Below, one piece after another: positions 23,108 to 31,907 of a DNA stretch of 41,893 nucleotides. How positions within the stretch are numbered: position 1 is the first letter of the stretch; every line of letters starts with the position of its first letter. The DNA lies in contig OMXC01000019.1 of NCBI GenBank assembly GCA_900314925.1, forward strand, positions 1-41,893. Direction: 5' to 3'. The position numbers were made by a program, and so were the translations under genes. The notes under the pieces are model-generated. The model did not search any database. It was given only the letters and a program-made list of their open reading frames with translations, and was not told the origin of the DNA. The DNA comes from an uncultured Bacteroidales bacterium. Its GTDB lineage: Bacteria > Bacteroidota > Bacteroidia > Bacteroidales > P3.

Positions 23108-26100
23108 ATGACAGGAACTGAAAAGAGGAAGAACGTACAGCCCATGCGGCCCGGCGCCGGTACACCCCTGGTCCTATGCCTGCTTCTCGCCTTTGCGGCA
23201 CAGGGGCAGAGCAACGAGTTCCTGCGCTTCGTGCTGCCCACGGATGTCTGCGCCAACTCCTACACCACGATACAATTCGGCTACAACAGCAACTTCAACG
23301 TAGTGTTCGACCTGCCCATGGCCTCCCAGAGCCATGCCGAGCTGGCCTTCCTGCCCGACGGGGTGTCGTGTCCGCCTTACGGTTGCTCCTACCGCTCCAC
23401 GCTGTCCTTCAGCGGCTTCACGCCTGGAGCCATGGTGTCGTCGGCCCAGGACATCAAGTATGTGAAGGTGAACATGGAACACTCCTACATCGGCGACCTG
23501 TACATCGGCGTGGTGTGCCCCAACGGCCAGCGGGCGAGCCTTATGAATTGGAGCGGCAGAGGCAGCAGCGACTGCGACGACGAAGTGCCCGCGGGACACC
23601 GCTCGTGGAACAATGATTACAGCAACGTCAGCGGCGGCACCTACCTCGGCGCCGCCTACGACTATTCCGACTACAGCGACAAATGCGACCGCACGAGAAG
23701 CAGCAACCAGCCCGGCGTCGGTTGGAACTACTGCTGGAGCAACAATACCACCAGCGGCTACCAGTACGCTTCTGGCGACGGCCGCATCTACCGCTCGGCC
23801 AACCGGACGGGTTACAGCATCGACAGCAGCAATGTGGCCGCCAAACGGCAGTTCTATCACCCCGACCAGAACCTGTCGGCGCTGGTGGGATGCCCGCTCA
23901 ACGGCACCTGGTATGTGGAGGTCATCGACGCCTACAGCGGCGACAACGGCTACGTCTTCGACTGGGAGCTGGCCCTCAACCCCACCCTGCTGCCTACCGA
24001 CTGCGCCCTGGAGAAACGCGAAGTGGTAAGCCCCTGCGTGCAGCGGGTCAACGACTCGACATACAGGTTCCATGCACCCAACAACATCGTCGCCGACACG
24101 GCGATACCGGTGCTCTTCAGGATCATAAGCACCTGCGGCGACACCATAGACAGCACCGCCGTGATAACGGTGCACCCGAAGTACAACATCACGGAATACG
24201 ACACGGCATGTGACAGCTATACCCTCCACGGACAGACGTACACCAACAACCGTCAGGTCGTCAAGCACTTCACGTCGGCAGACGGCTGCGACAGCACGAT
24301 GCGCTACATGCTGCACATAAACCGTTCGAAGACGACCACGGTGGCCGTCACCCTCACCGAGAACCAGCTGCCGTACATCGTCGACGGGCAGACGCTGATA
24401 GCCCCGCCCCAAGCAGGAGCCCCCCACCCTGCCGTCGGAGCACTGATGCTCGACACGACAATGGCCCTCACGACGACAAAGGGCTGCGACAGCACGGTGA
24501 ACCTGACGGCGTTCGTGTGGTACAACGTGGCGGACACCGCCGACAGCACACTCTGCCGCCACCAGCTGCCGCTGACATGGAACGGTGTGACGTTCAGCGA
24601 CGCAGGCTCGCAAAATGTGACCCTCACAAACTGCCACGGCGCCGACAGCCTTCTCACGATGAGGCTCACAGTGCTGGAAGACACAGAGACGACGCTGAAC
24701 GACACCGTCGTGGAGAACGACCTGCCGTGGGGCCTCGCCGGACATGAGACGTTCATGGCCGACACCGCCGTCGACTACCTGGTGACCAACAACGCAGGCT
24801 GCGACAGCACTATACACTACAGCCTTCACGTGTGGCTCAACTCGCTCGACTCCATAGACAGCACCCTCTGCCGCCACCAGCTGCCGGTAGTGTGGAACGG
24901 CCTGACCTTCAACGACGCCGGAGTGCAGACACTGGCGCTGACGGACATCCATGGCGCCGACAGCGTCACCGTCATGACGCTCACTGTCAGAGAAGACAGC
25001 CGTGCCACGCGCAACGACACCATAGTGGAGAACAGCCTCCCGTGGGGCCTGCCGGGAGTAGACACCCTCGGCACCGACACCGACACCACCTACGTCCTGA
25101 CCAACGCCGTCGGCTGCGACAGCGCGCTGCACTACACCCTCCATGTGTGGCGCAACACCTCGGCGCAGGCCGACTCGTCGGTTTGCCGCCACCAGCTGCC
25201 GATAGTGTGGAACGGCATAACCTTCGCCGACGGCGGGATGCAGACCGTCACCCTCACCAACAGTCATGGGGCCGACAGCCTGCTGACGATGAACATCGCC
25301 GTCAGGGAAGACACCCGGCGCGAGATAAACGACACCGTCGTGGAGAACGACCTGCCGTGGGATAGACCCGGCATCGGCGTGTTCGACACCATCATCGACA
25401 CCCTCTTCACCGTCGCCAACGCCGCCGGCTGCGACAGCACCGTCAGCTACAGCCTGCATGTGTGGTACAACGTGCAGGAGAGCCACGACACCGTCGTGTG
25501 CGACAACGTGTGGCCGTTGGTGTGGTACGGCTACCGCTTCACGGGTGGAGAGAACACCACAAGACACCTCACAACCAGTCACGGCGCCGACAGCACGCTG
25601 TATCTCAGCGTGGCAGCCATGCCGGTATACAACGAGCAGATAGACACACACACCTGCGAGCACATAGGCTTCACCTACCGCGAAGACCTCCTCACCAGGA
25701 GCGGCTCCTATAGGTACAACCTGACGTCGATGCATGGCTGCGACAGCATAGTCAACGTCAACCTCACCGTGTGGCCTGCAGAACGGGTCGCACAATATGA
25801 CACCCTCTGCCTCGCCCAGCTGCCATACCTGTGGCAGGGGCGCCAGCTGGCCTTCGGCGGAAAGCCGACGTTAAGCGACAGCGTCAAGTACATCAACATG
25901 CACGGCTGCGACAGCACCATGACCCTTAATCTGCACATCAAAGGACTGAACCTTAGAGCACGCCCGCACGTCACACCCACCGTAGTGACACCCGAATCGC
26001 TGTCGGTCCAGTTCAGCGACAACAGCCAGGAGGCCGGCAGTCGGCTCTGGATCATCGGCGACTACCAAAGCATGCAGCAACACTTCAGCTACAACTACCC

Positions 26101-26470
26101 CACCGACTACGACAGCCTCATCGTTCAACTCATTGCCATCAACAGCGAAGGCTGCAACGACACCGCCAGCGTGTTGCTGCAACTCGATCGCAGCCAGATC
26201 AACATACCCAACGCCTTCACCCCGTCGCGCGACGACAACAACAACTGGTACGTCGTCACGCAAGACGTCATAGAGCTGCAGGTGTGGATATACAACCGTC
26301 AAGGTAACCTCGTGGCCACCTACGACCAGCTGGATGGCCGATGGGACGGACATAACCTCGCCGGACAGGAATGCCCGCAGGGATCATACGTATACAAGGC
26401 TCAATACCGTACACGCGTGCATCCAGAGAGACTTATGGAAAAGACCGGCACAATATTATTGATAAGATGA
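23108..26470 (+). CDS. Secreted P-domain protein with 105-codon repeats and type B T9SS sorting domain
   Basis: A 1120-residue paralogue of the preceding protein. The signal peptide covers about 14-34 (PLVLCLLLAFAAQGQ), and the P-like domain about 76-291 shares long identical runs with its neighbour. GCDS-type repeats follow. Four units starting at a Cys codon (24554, 24869, 25184, 25499) are spaced exactly 315 nt (105 codons). The first three read CRHQLP-x-x-WNG, while the fourth is degenerate (CDNVWPLVWYGY). The C-terminal CHU_C-like domain covers about 1032-1120 ('IPNAFTPSRDDNNNWYVV', 'VWIYNRQGNLVATYDQLDGRWDG', 'CPQGSYVYKAQY'). The internal ATG 23144 is an alternative start. The stop overlaps dapD (ATGA at 26467). 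It is probably a cell-surface adhesin-like protein; its ligand is unknown. Confidence 0.86.
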   Translation: MTGTEKRKNVQPMRPGAGTPLVLCLLLAFAAQGQSNEFLRFVLPTDVCANSYTTIQFGYNSNFNVVFDLPMASQSHAELAFLPDGVSCPPYGCSYRSTLSFSGFTPGAMVSSAQDIKYVKVNMEHSYIGDLYIGVVCPNGQRASLMNWSGRGSSDCDDEVPAGHRSWNNDYSNVSGGTYLGAAYDYSDYSDKCDRTRSSNQPGVGWNYCWSNNTTSGYQYASGDGRIYRSANRTGYSIDSSNVAAKRQFYHPDQNLSALVGCPLNGTWYVEVIDAYSGDNGYVFDWELALNPTLLPTDCALEKREVVSPCVQRVNDSTYRFHAPNNIVADTAIPVLFRIISTCGDTIDSTAVITVHPKYNITEYDTACDSYTLHGQTYTNNRQVVKHFTSADGCDSTMRYMLHINRSKTTTVAVTLTENQLPYIVDGQTLIAPPQAGAPHPAVGALMLDTTMALTTTKGCDSTVNLTAFVWYNVADTADSTLCRHQLPLTWNGVTFSDAGSQNVTLTNCHGADSLLTMRLTVLEDTETTLNDTVVENDLPWGLAGHETFMADTAVDYLVTNNAGCDSTIHYSLHVWLNSLDSIDSTLCRHQLPVVWNGLTFNDAGVQTLALTDIHGADSVTVMTLTVREDSRATRNDTIVENSLPWGLPGVDTLGTDTDTTYVLTNAVGCDSALHYTLHVWRNTSAQADSSVCRHQLPIVWNGITFADGGMQTVTLTNSHGADSLLTMNIAVREDTRREINDTVVENDLPWDRPGIGVFDTIIDTLFTVANAAGCDSTVSYSLHVWYNVQESHDTVVCDNVWPLVWYGYRFTGGENTTRHLTTSHGADSTLYLSVAAMPVYNEQIDTHTCEHIGFTYREDLLTRSGSYRYNLTSMHGCDSIVNVNLTVWPAERVAQYDTLCLAQLPYLWQGRQLAFGGKPTLSDSVKYINMHGCDSTMTLNLHIKGLNLRARPHVTPTVVTPESLSVQFSDNSQEAGSRLWIIGDYQSMQQHFSYNYPTDYDSLIVQLIAINSEGCNDTASVLLQLDRSQINIPNAFTPSRDDNNNWYVVTQDVIELQVWIYNRQGNLVATYDQLDGRWDGHNLAGQECPQGSYVYKAQYRTRVHPERLMEKTGTILLIR

Positions 26471-27264
26471 AAGAAACAATAGAACAAGCCTGGGAAAACA
26501 AAGAACTGCTCAACGAGCCCCGGGTAAAGGAAGCCGTCACCGAAGCCGTCGACATGCTCGACCGTGGCGAGATACGCGTGGCTCAGCTTGGCGACGACGG
26601 CATCTGGCATGTCAACCAGTGGGTAAAGCAAGCCATACTCCTCTACTTCCGCATCAGCGGCATGCAGACAATGGAAGCCGGCGTGATGGAATACAACGAC
26701 AAGATACCGCTCAAGCACAACCTCGCCGAACGCGGCATCCGCGTCGTGCCGCCCGCAGTGGCCCGCCACGGTGCCTACATAGCGCCGGGAGCCGTGCTCA
26801 TGCCCTCCTACGTCAACATCGGCGCCTACGTCGACAGCGGCACCATGGTAGACACATGGGCCACCGTGGGCAGCTGCGCACAGATCGGCAAAAACGTCCA
26901 CCTCAGCGGCGGAGTGGGTATCGGCGGCGTGCTCGAACCCCTGCAGGCCAACCCCGTCATCATCGAAGACAACTGCTTCATCGGCAGCCGCTCCATCATC
27001 GTCGAAGGAGCCATCATAGAACGGGAAGCCGTCATCGGGGCAGGCACCGTCATCACAGCCTCCACACACATCATCGACGTCACCGGCGAGCACCCCGTCA
27101 CATACAGCGGCCGTGTGCCGGCACGCAGCGTCGTCATCCCAGGCACCTACAACCGCCACTTCCCCGCCGGCGACTACGCCCTCCCCTGCGCCCTGATAAT
27201 AGGACAGCGTAAAGAATCAACAGACCTAAAAACATCCCTCAATGAAGCACTGCGTCTTTTTTAG
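26467..27264 (+). CDS. dapD: 2,3,4,5-tetrahydropyridine-2,6-dicarboxylate N-succinyltransferase
   Basis: A 265-residue cytoplasmic enzyme. It succinylates tetrahydrodipicolinate with succinyl-CoA, a step in lysine and meso-diaminopimelate synthesis. The N-terminal helical domain covers about 1-95 (NQWVKQAILLYFRISGMQ). A left-handed beta-helix of hexapeptide repeats covers about 98-230 ('GAYIAPGAVLMPSYVNIGAYVDSGTMVDTWATVGSCAQIGKNVHLSGGVGIGGVLEP'), the classic DapD signature. The ATG at 26467 overlaps the stop of the upstream surface-protein gene by four bases, so its translation may depend on that gene unless an internal promoter exists. The downstream lipoprotein gene begins inside its last 23 bases. 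Confidence 0.95.
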   Translation: MKETIEQAWENKELLNEPRVKEAVTEAVDMLDRGEIRVAQLGDDGIWHVNQWVKQAILLYFRISGMQTMEAGVMEYNDKIPLKHNLAERGIRVVPPAVARHGAYIAPGAVLMPSYVNIGAYVDSGTMVDTWATVGSCAQIGKNVHLSGGVGIGGVLEPLQANPVIIEDNCFIGSRSIIVEGAIIEREAVIGAGTVITASTHIIDVTGEHPVTYSGRVPARSVVIPGTYNRHFPAGDYALPCALIIGQRKESTDLKTSLNEALRLF

Positions 27265-27613
27265 CCTCCTGCTCGCCGCATTGCTCACATCGTGTGCAAA
27301 ACACGACGAAGTGAGCTTCAGGGGCACTGTGGTGAACATAGAATACTGCGCCTCGCAGGACATACAGTCTAATGCGGGCTTCTACACAGCCCTCGAAGTG
27401 CCCGAAGCCACAGGCGCCACCTTCACCATCGGCAACGACACCTTCCAAAACGTCGTCATACTCTACGAACCCGGCACACGCATAAAGAACGGCGACCGCA
27501 TCTCGGGCAGCTTCTACATCGACAACGAGTACTCTCGCACCAACTGCAACCTGCACATCCACGCCGACGACTATCTGCCCCAAGGTGTTTTCACAAAAGT
27601 AAGTGTTGATTAA
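27242..27613 (+). CDS. Small lipoprotein of unknown function
   Basis: A 123-residue predicted lipoprotein: residues 1-18 with lipobox LLTSC (Cys18), followed by a beta-rich mature part ('VSFRGTVVNIEYC', 'NVVILYEPGTRIKNGDRISGSFYIDNEYSRTNC'). 'RIKNGDRISGSFYID' suggests a small OB- or beta-barrel-like fold, but no family was recognised. Two cysteines (in EYCAS and TNCNL) could form a disulfide in the periplasm. The ATG lies inside the dapD 3' end (23-nt overlap in another frame), implying coupled expression. It is followed by the dnaN promoter. Confidence 0.75.
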   Translation: MKHCVFFSLLLAALLTSCAKHDEVSFRGTVVNIEYCASQDIQSNAGFYTALEVPEATGATFTIGNDTFQNVVILYEPGTRIKNGDRISGSFYIDNEYSRTNCNLHIHADDYLPQGVFTKVSVD

Positions 27614-27663
27614 AAAGTGAATAACTATAGCCTTGCACACACAGCCACCTGCCGAAAAATGTG

Positions 27664-27671
27664 TACTTTTG
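27664..27671 (+). promoter_or_regulatory. -7 promoter element of dnaN
   Basis: TACTTTTG matches TAnnTTTG, 31 nt before the dnaN ATG. The -33 element is not clear. Confidence 0.65.
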
Positions 27672-27702
27672 CAAAACATAAGAAACAAAAACAAACAATA
27701 AT

Positions 27703-28845
27703 ATGAAGTTCATAGTCAACAGCCAGCAGCTGCTCAAACAACTGCAATCCCTTAGCGGTGTTCTGTCCAACAACAACACCATGCCCATCATCAACTGCTT
27801 CCACCTTCACCTCGAAGAGGGAACGCTGACCCTCAAAACCACCGACCTCTCCACCACCCTCGTGGCTCGCATGGAAGTTGAGACCGGCCGCATGGAGACC
27901 CCTGAGGAAGTGGCCATCCCCTCCAAGATGCTCCTCGAAATACTCAAGAGCTTCGACGATGTGCCCGTCACCTTCAACGTCGACCAGCAGAGCCACGCCA
28001 TAGAGCTCAGCAGCGGCGAAGGTGAATACCACCTGGCAGGCATGGATGCCGAGATGTATCCCACCATGCCCACCGCCGAAGGCACCGCCACCGTTGTGAT
28101 GAGCTGCGACGCCCTCGTCAACGCCATCAACAAGACCTATTTCGCCACCAGCAACGACGAAATGCACCAGCAGATGAGCGGCATCTTCTGCGAGATGACC
28201 CCCGACGGCATCACCTTCGTGGCCACCGACGCCCACAAGCTCGTCCGCTACCGCCGCAAAGACATCACTACGCCCGACAGCACCAACTTCATCCTGCCCA
28301 AGAAGCCTATCACCATCGTCAAGAACATACTGGCGGCGCGCAAGGAAGGCGGCGACGTCACCATGGAATACAACAACACCAACCTCTTCATCACCTTCGA
28401 CAACTTCTACATCGTATGCCGCCTCGTCGACGGCCGCTACCCAAACTACGAAGCCGCCATCCCCAAGGACAACCCCAACAAACTCATCCTCGACCGCCAG
28501 TCGTTCATCAACACCCTGCGCCGCGTCAGCATCTTCGCCAGCGAGGCCACCCGTCAGGTCCGTCTCTCCATCAGCGCCGACAAGCTGACCATCAGCGCCG
28601 AAGACCTCGAGTTCTCCAACAACGCCAAAGAGACAATCCCCTGCCAGTATGAAGGCAGCCCCATGGACATCGGCTTCAACGCCAAGTTCCTCACCGAGAT
28701 GATCAGCAACCTCGACTCCGAGCAGGTCATCATGGAAATGTCGCACCCCTCGCGTGCGGGTATCATATTCCCCTTCGGCGACGACACCGAAGACAAACAG
28801 GATGACATCCTCATGCTCGTAATGCCCGTAATGCTCGCCAACTGA
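27703..28845 (+). CDS. dnaN: DNA polymerase III subunit beta (sliding clamp)
   Basis: A 380-residue ring-forming clamp with three repeated clamp domains (about 1-120, 130-250 and 255-380). MKFIVNSQQLLKQLQSLSGVLSNNNTMPI, 'ATDAHKLVRYRR' and the C-terminal 'VMPVMLAN' (hydrophobic-pocket tail) are typical. It tethers DNA polymerase III and other factors to DNA. It is not beside dnaA here, as is common in Bacteroidota. The last base of its TGA is the first base of the ftsX ATG (TGATG), so the clamp and the division gene are translationally coupled. Confidence 0.97.
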   Translation: MKFIVNSQQLLKQLQSLSGVLSNNNTMPIINCFHLHLEEGTLTLKTTDLSTTLVARMEVETGRMETPEEVAIPSKMLLEILKSFDDVPVTFNVDQQSHAIELSSGEGEYHLAGMDAEMYPTMPTAEGTATVVMSCDALVNAINKTYFATSNDEMHQQMSGIFCEMTPDGITFVATDAHKLVRYRRKDITTPDSTNFILPKKPITIVKNILAARKEGGDVTMEYNNTNLFITFDNFYIVCRLVDGRYPNYEAAIPKDNPNKLILDRQSFINTLRRVSIFASEATRQVRLSISADKLTISAEDLEFSNNAKETIPCQYEGSPMDIGFNAKFLTEMISNLDSEQVIMEMSHPSRAGIIFPFGDDTEDKQDDILMLVMPVMLAN

Positions 28846-29699
28846 TGAGTAAGAAAGCATCTCTCTGGGCCACCCACGGCGCCACCATCCTCGGCATCAC
28901 GCTGGTGCTCTTCATGCTGGGCCTGCTGCTCTGCATCGAGTACCACTCCTACCGTATCACCCACGACGCACAGGAGCGCATCACCTACAAGGTGGACCTC
29001 TCGCCCGATGTCAGCGACTCGTTGGCGCTGGCCGTCAAAGGGCGCATAGAACAGCGCAACTACATCAAGCATGTCGACTACATCTCCAAGGAGAAGGCTG
29101 CCGAAATCTTCACCGACGAGCTCGGCGAAGACTTTGTGGGCTTTATCGGCTACAACCCACTCTACCCCTCGCTGATGGTCAACTTCAACGTATCGCTGCT
29201 GCCCAGCAACAGCACTGAAGTGCTCGACCGCTTCTGCGAGGAAGTGGGTGCCGAAGAAGGCGTAACAGGCGTCGTCTACCAAGAGAACATCGTCAACGAA
29301 CTGCGCGACGGCTTCTACAAACTCTCGTGGTTCCTCATAGCGCTGATGCTCGTCCTCGTGCTCATCACCGTGGTGCTCATCGACAGCCTTCTGCGCATTG
29401 CCCTCTACGCGCAGCGTGAGACCATCCACACCATGCGCATGGTGGGTGCCAACGTGGGCTTCATCAAGCGCCCGTTCATCGTGCGCAGCGTCGCCTACGG
29501 TGCCCTCGGCGGCTTCATAGCATCGCTGCTTACCTTCTTGGCAGTATGGGTGGCAGGCAACGAATTCCAGCTGCCGCTCACCGACGCCAGCCACCTGCAG
29601 TGGTACCTCCTCATCGCCGTCGTACTCATCGTCGTGGGCGTCATCATCTCCTACCTCTCCACGGCCATCACCGTGCGGCGCTATATAGCAAAGAACTGA
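28845..29699 (+). CDS. ftsX: Cell-division permease-like protein FtsX
   Basis: A 284-residue inner-membrane protein with a short cytoplasmic start and TM1 at about 11-31 (GATILGITLVLFMLGLLLCI). A periplasmic domain covers about 35-155 (YKVDLSPDVSDSLALAVK), and three more membrane segments follow (about 162-188, 210-240 and 250-275). It partners the ATPase FtsE and regulates peptidoglycan hydrolysis at the septum; ftsE is not in the window. The order dnaN-ftsX is unusual, but ftsX-DUF3098-uppP-truB is a common Bacteroidota arrangement. Confidence 0.92.
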   Translation: MSKKASLWATHGATILGITLVLFMLGLLLCIEYHSYRITHDAQERITYKVDLSPDVSDSLALAVKGRIEQRNYIKHVDYISKEKAAEIFTDELGEDFVGFIGYNPLYPSLMVNFNVSLLPSNSTEVLDRFCEEVGAEEGVTGVVYQENIVNELRDGFYKLSWFLIALMLVLVLITVVLIDSLLRIALYAQRETIHTMRMVGANVGFIKRPFIVRSVAYGALGGFIASLLTFLAVWVAGNEFQLPLTDASHLQWYLLIAVVLIVVGVIISYLSTAITVRRYIAKN

Positions 29700-29732
29700 C
29701 TTACACCAAGCCTTATATAAATCCTGACAATC

Positions 29733-29969
29733 ATGGAAGAAAACAACAACATCAAGCTCCCCTTCGGCAAAATAAACTACATCCTCATGGGTGTCGGCAT
29801 CATCATCCTCGCCCTGGGGTACATACTCCTCGCCGGCGGCGGCAGCGACGACCCCAACGTCTTCAACCCCGCCATGTTCGACGCTCAGCGACTCGTGTGG
29901 GCTCCCATACTCATAGTCCTCGGCTTCATCGTGGAGATAATCGCCATCATGTACAAAAGCAAAAAGTAA
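29733..29969 (+). CDS. DUF3098 membrane protein
   Basis: A 78-residue inner-membrane protein with two membrane segments: about 15-35 (INYILMGVGIIILALGYILLAGG) and about 53-74 (LVWAPILIVLGFIVEIIAIMY). It has the DUF3098 pattern LPFGKINYILMGVGI and ends in basic KSKK. The function is unknown; the consistent position between ftsX and uppP in Bacteroidota suggests a link to envelope growth. It lies 33 nt after ftsX and 3 nt before uppP. Confidence 0.88.
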   Translation: MEENNNIKLPFGKINYILMGVGIIILALGYILLAGGGSDDPNVFNPAMFDAQRLVWAPILIVLGFIVEIIAIMYKSKK

Positions 29970-29972
29970 TCC

Positions 29973-30779
29973 ATGGAATGGTTTGAAGCACTCATCCTCG
30001 GCATCGTCCAAGGACTGACAGAATACCTGCCTGTGTCCTCCAGCGGCCACCTCGCCATCGGCGCCAACCTCTTCGGCCTCAACGGCGAAGAGAACCTCAC
30101 CTTCACCGTCGCTGTACATATAGCCACCGTCCTCAGCACCATCGTCATACTGTGGCGCGAGATAGTGTGGCTCTTCACTGACCTCTTCAAGTTCCGCTGG
30201 AACGAAGGCACCAAGTATGTCGTGAATATCCTCATCTCGATGATACCTGTCGGCATCGTCGGCCTCTGCTTCAAAGACAAAGTGGAAGCCATCTTCGGCA
30301 GCGGACTCCTCGTCGTAGGCATCTGCCTGCTCGTCACCGCCACACTGCTGGCCTTCAGCTACTGGGCCAAACCGCGCCAGCGCGAGAACATCTCGCCCCT
30401 GCACGCCTTCATCATCGGTCTTGCGCAGGCCCTCGCCGTGCTCCCCGGCCTCTCGCGCTCCGGCAGCACCATAGCCACAGGACTCCTGCTGGGCAACAAG
30501 AAAGAGCGTCTCGCGCAGTTCTCATTCCTCATGGTCATCCCCCCGATCCTCGGCGAAGCGCTGCTCGACGTCAAAGACATGGCCGAGATGGGCGTCAGCC
30601 AGGCAATGGCCGGCCTGCCGCCACTCTCACTCCTCGTGGGCTTCCTCGCCGCCTTCGTCAGCGGATGCATAGCATGCAAGTGGATGATCAACATCGTCAA
30701 GCGCGGCAAACTCATCTGGTTCGCACTCTACTGCGCCGTCGTCGGCACACTGACCATCGTCCTCCCCTACGTCCTCTGA
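29973..30779 (+). CDS. uppP: Undecaprenyl-diphosphate phosphatase
   Basis: A 268-residue integral membrane enzyme (BacA/UppP family). It dephosphorylates undecaprenyl diphosphate and so recycles the lipid carrier for peptidoglycan and O-antigen synthesis; high levels give bacitracin tolerance. Both family motifs are intact: [23 protein letters not shown] (residues 4-26) with the catalytic Glu and Ser residues, and [18 protein letters not shown] (about 148-165) with the key Arg. Seven to eight hydrophobic segments are visible. Its TGA shares a base with the truB ATG (TGATG at 30777-30781). Confidence 0.96.
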   Translation: MEWFEALILGIVQGLTEYLPVSSSGHLAIGANLFGLNGEENLTFTVAVHIATVLSTIVILWREIVWLFTDLFKFRWNEGTKYVVNILISMIPVGIVGLCFKDKVEAIFGSGLLVVGICLLVTATLLAFSYWAKPRQRENISPLHAFIIGLAQALAVLPGLSRSGSTIATGLLLGNKKERLAQFSFLMVIPPILGEALLDVKDMAEMGVSQAMAGLPPLSLLVGFLAAFVSGCIACKWMINIVKRGKLIWFALYCAVVGTLTIVLPYVL

Positions 30780-31612
30780 TGGTAACTGTAGAGCAGCTGC
30801 AGGCAGGCATCGTCCTCCCCATCGACAAACCGCGGCAGTGGACCTCCTTCCAAGCCGTCAACAAGATAAAGGCCGTGGTGCGCAACACCTACGGCCAACG
30901 CGACGCAAGCAATGCGAAGGCCGCCCCCAATGGCGGCCTTAAGAAATTCAAGATAGGCCATGCCGGCACCCTCGACCCCTTGGCCACAGGCCTCCTCCTC
31001 GTCTGCCTCGGCAAGGCCACCAAGACCATCCCCACCTTGCAGGACGGCGACAAAGTGTACACCGGCACCTTCGTCCTCGGCGCCACAACGCCATGCTACG
31101 ACCTCGAGCGCCCCGTCGACCACTACTACCCCTACGAACACATCACTCCCGAGCTCCTGCAGCAGACACTGCCGCAGTTCACAGGCACCATCATGCAGGT
31201 GCCGCCCATGTTCAGCGCCGTGAAAATCAGCGGCCAGCGGGCTTACGAGTACGCACGCCTCGACGACCCCTCAGTCACCATACAACCCAAGCCCGTCAAC
31301 ATCTACAGCTTCGAGATTACGGACTTCCGTCCAGGCACAGCAGCAGAGTATGATGACGTCATAGAGAATGTCGACGTCAAAGCCCACCATCTCTACGACA
31401 ACCCGCTCGGCACCGTCCCCCCACACCTTCCGCAGGCCGACTTCCGCATCCATTGCGGCAAGGGCACCTACATCCGCTCCATCGCCCGCGACCTCGGCCT
31501 CGCCCTCGGCAGCGGCGCCTTCCTCTCGGCCCTCCGCCGCGAGCAGATAGGCTCCTACTCCGTCGCCGACGCCCTCCGCCTCGACGAGGTGGAAGCCTAC
31601 CTAACGCGATAG
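30779..31612 (+). CDS. truB: tRNA pseudouridine(55) synthase TruB
   Basis: A 277-residue enzyme making pseudouridine 55 in the T-loop of tRNAs. The catalytic motif KIGHAGTLDPLATGLL has Asp66. VPPMFSAVKISGQRAYEYAR and 'IHCGKGTYIRSIARDLG' are typical conserved segments. Start ATG 30779 overlaps the uppP stop. The protein is longer than most Bacteroidota TruB (about 240). There are apparent insertions before the catalytic motif (about residues 37-55, rich in Ala, Asn and Gly) and near 'EYDDVIENVDVKAHHLYDNPLG'. No PUA domain is evident. Confidence 0.94.
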   Translation: MVTVEQLQAGIVLPIDKPRQWTSFQAVNKIKAVVRNTYGQRDASNAKAAPNGGLKKFKIGHAGTLDPLATGLLLVCLGKATKTIPTLQDGDKVYTGTFVLGATTPCYDLERPVDHYYPYEHITPELLQQTLPQFTGTIMQVPPMFSAVKISGQRAYEYARLDDPSVTIQPKPVNIYSFEITDFRPGTAAEYDDVIENVDVKAHHLYDNPLGTVPPHLPQADFRIHCGKGTYIRSIARDLGLALGSGAFLSALRREQIGSYSVADALRLDEVEAYLTR

Positions 31613-31650
31613 GCTCCGCACATCCCCCGACACCCGTTTTTGACACCCAC

Positions 31651-31783
31651 CCGGTACGGACCCCCTACGGAGTCCCTACGGCCGTTCTTCAGTAGTTCTT
31701 CAGTAGTATTTCAGTGCAGCACTGAAGAACTACTGAAGAACTACTGAAGAACGGCCGTACCGGGTCCGTACCGGCTCCGTAGA
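31651..31783. repeat. Dispersed 11-nt-unit hairpin repeat, copy C
   Basis: ACGGCCGTTCTTCAG at about 31678-31692 faces CTGAAGAACGGCCGT at about 31745-31759. Between them lie 11-nt AGTTCTTCAGT / ACTGAAGAACT units around the centre GTGCAGCAC. Flanks carry GTACGG and GTCCGTACCGG modules as in copy B. It lies in the 295-nt convergent gap between truB and the S9 peptidase. Confidence 0.93.
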
Positions 31784-31863
31784 GGCGTCGTCATTATTCC
31801 GACGCAGATACGTCCTTTTGCATACTGGGCTCCGTTGGGGCTACGGCGTTGAGGGAAAAGAAA

Positions 31864-31887
31864 AAGCCCGCCGTGAGGGGCGGGCTT
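31864..31887 (-). terminator. Terminator of the S9 peptidase operon
   Basis: AAGCCCGCC (31864-31872) pairs with GGCGGGCTT (31879-31887). On the minus strand the stem is followed by TTTTTCTTTTTCC, a proper T-run 20 nt after the peptidase stop codon. Confidence 0.87.
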
Positions 31888-31907
31888 GGCCTTGACGGGG
31901 GCCTGTG

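Noticed and set aside
23174..25795. An 873-codon minus-strand frame opposite the second P-domain protein
   Set aside because: Shadow of repeated GC-rich codons; no start signals or domains.
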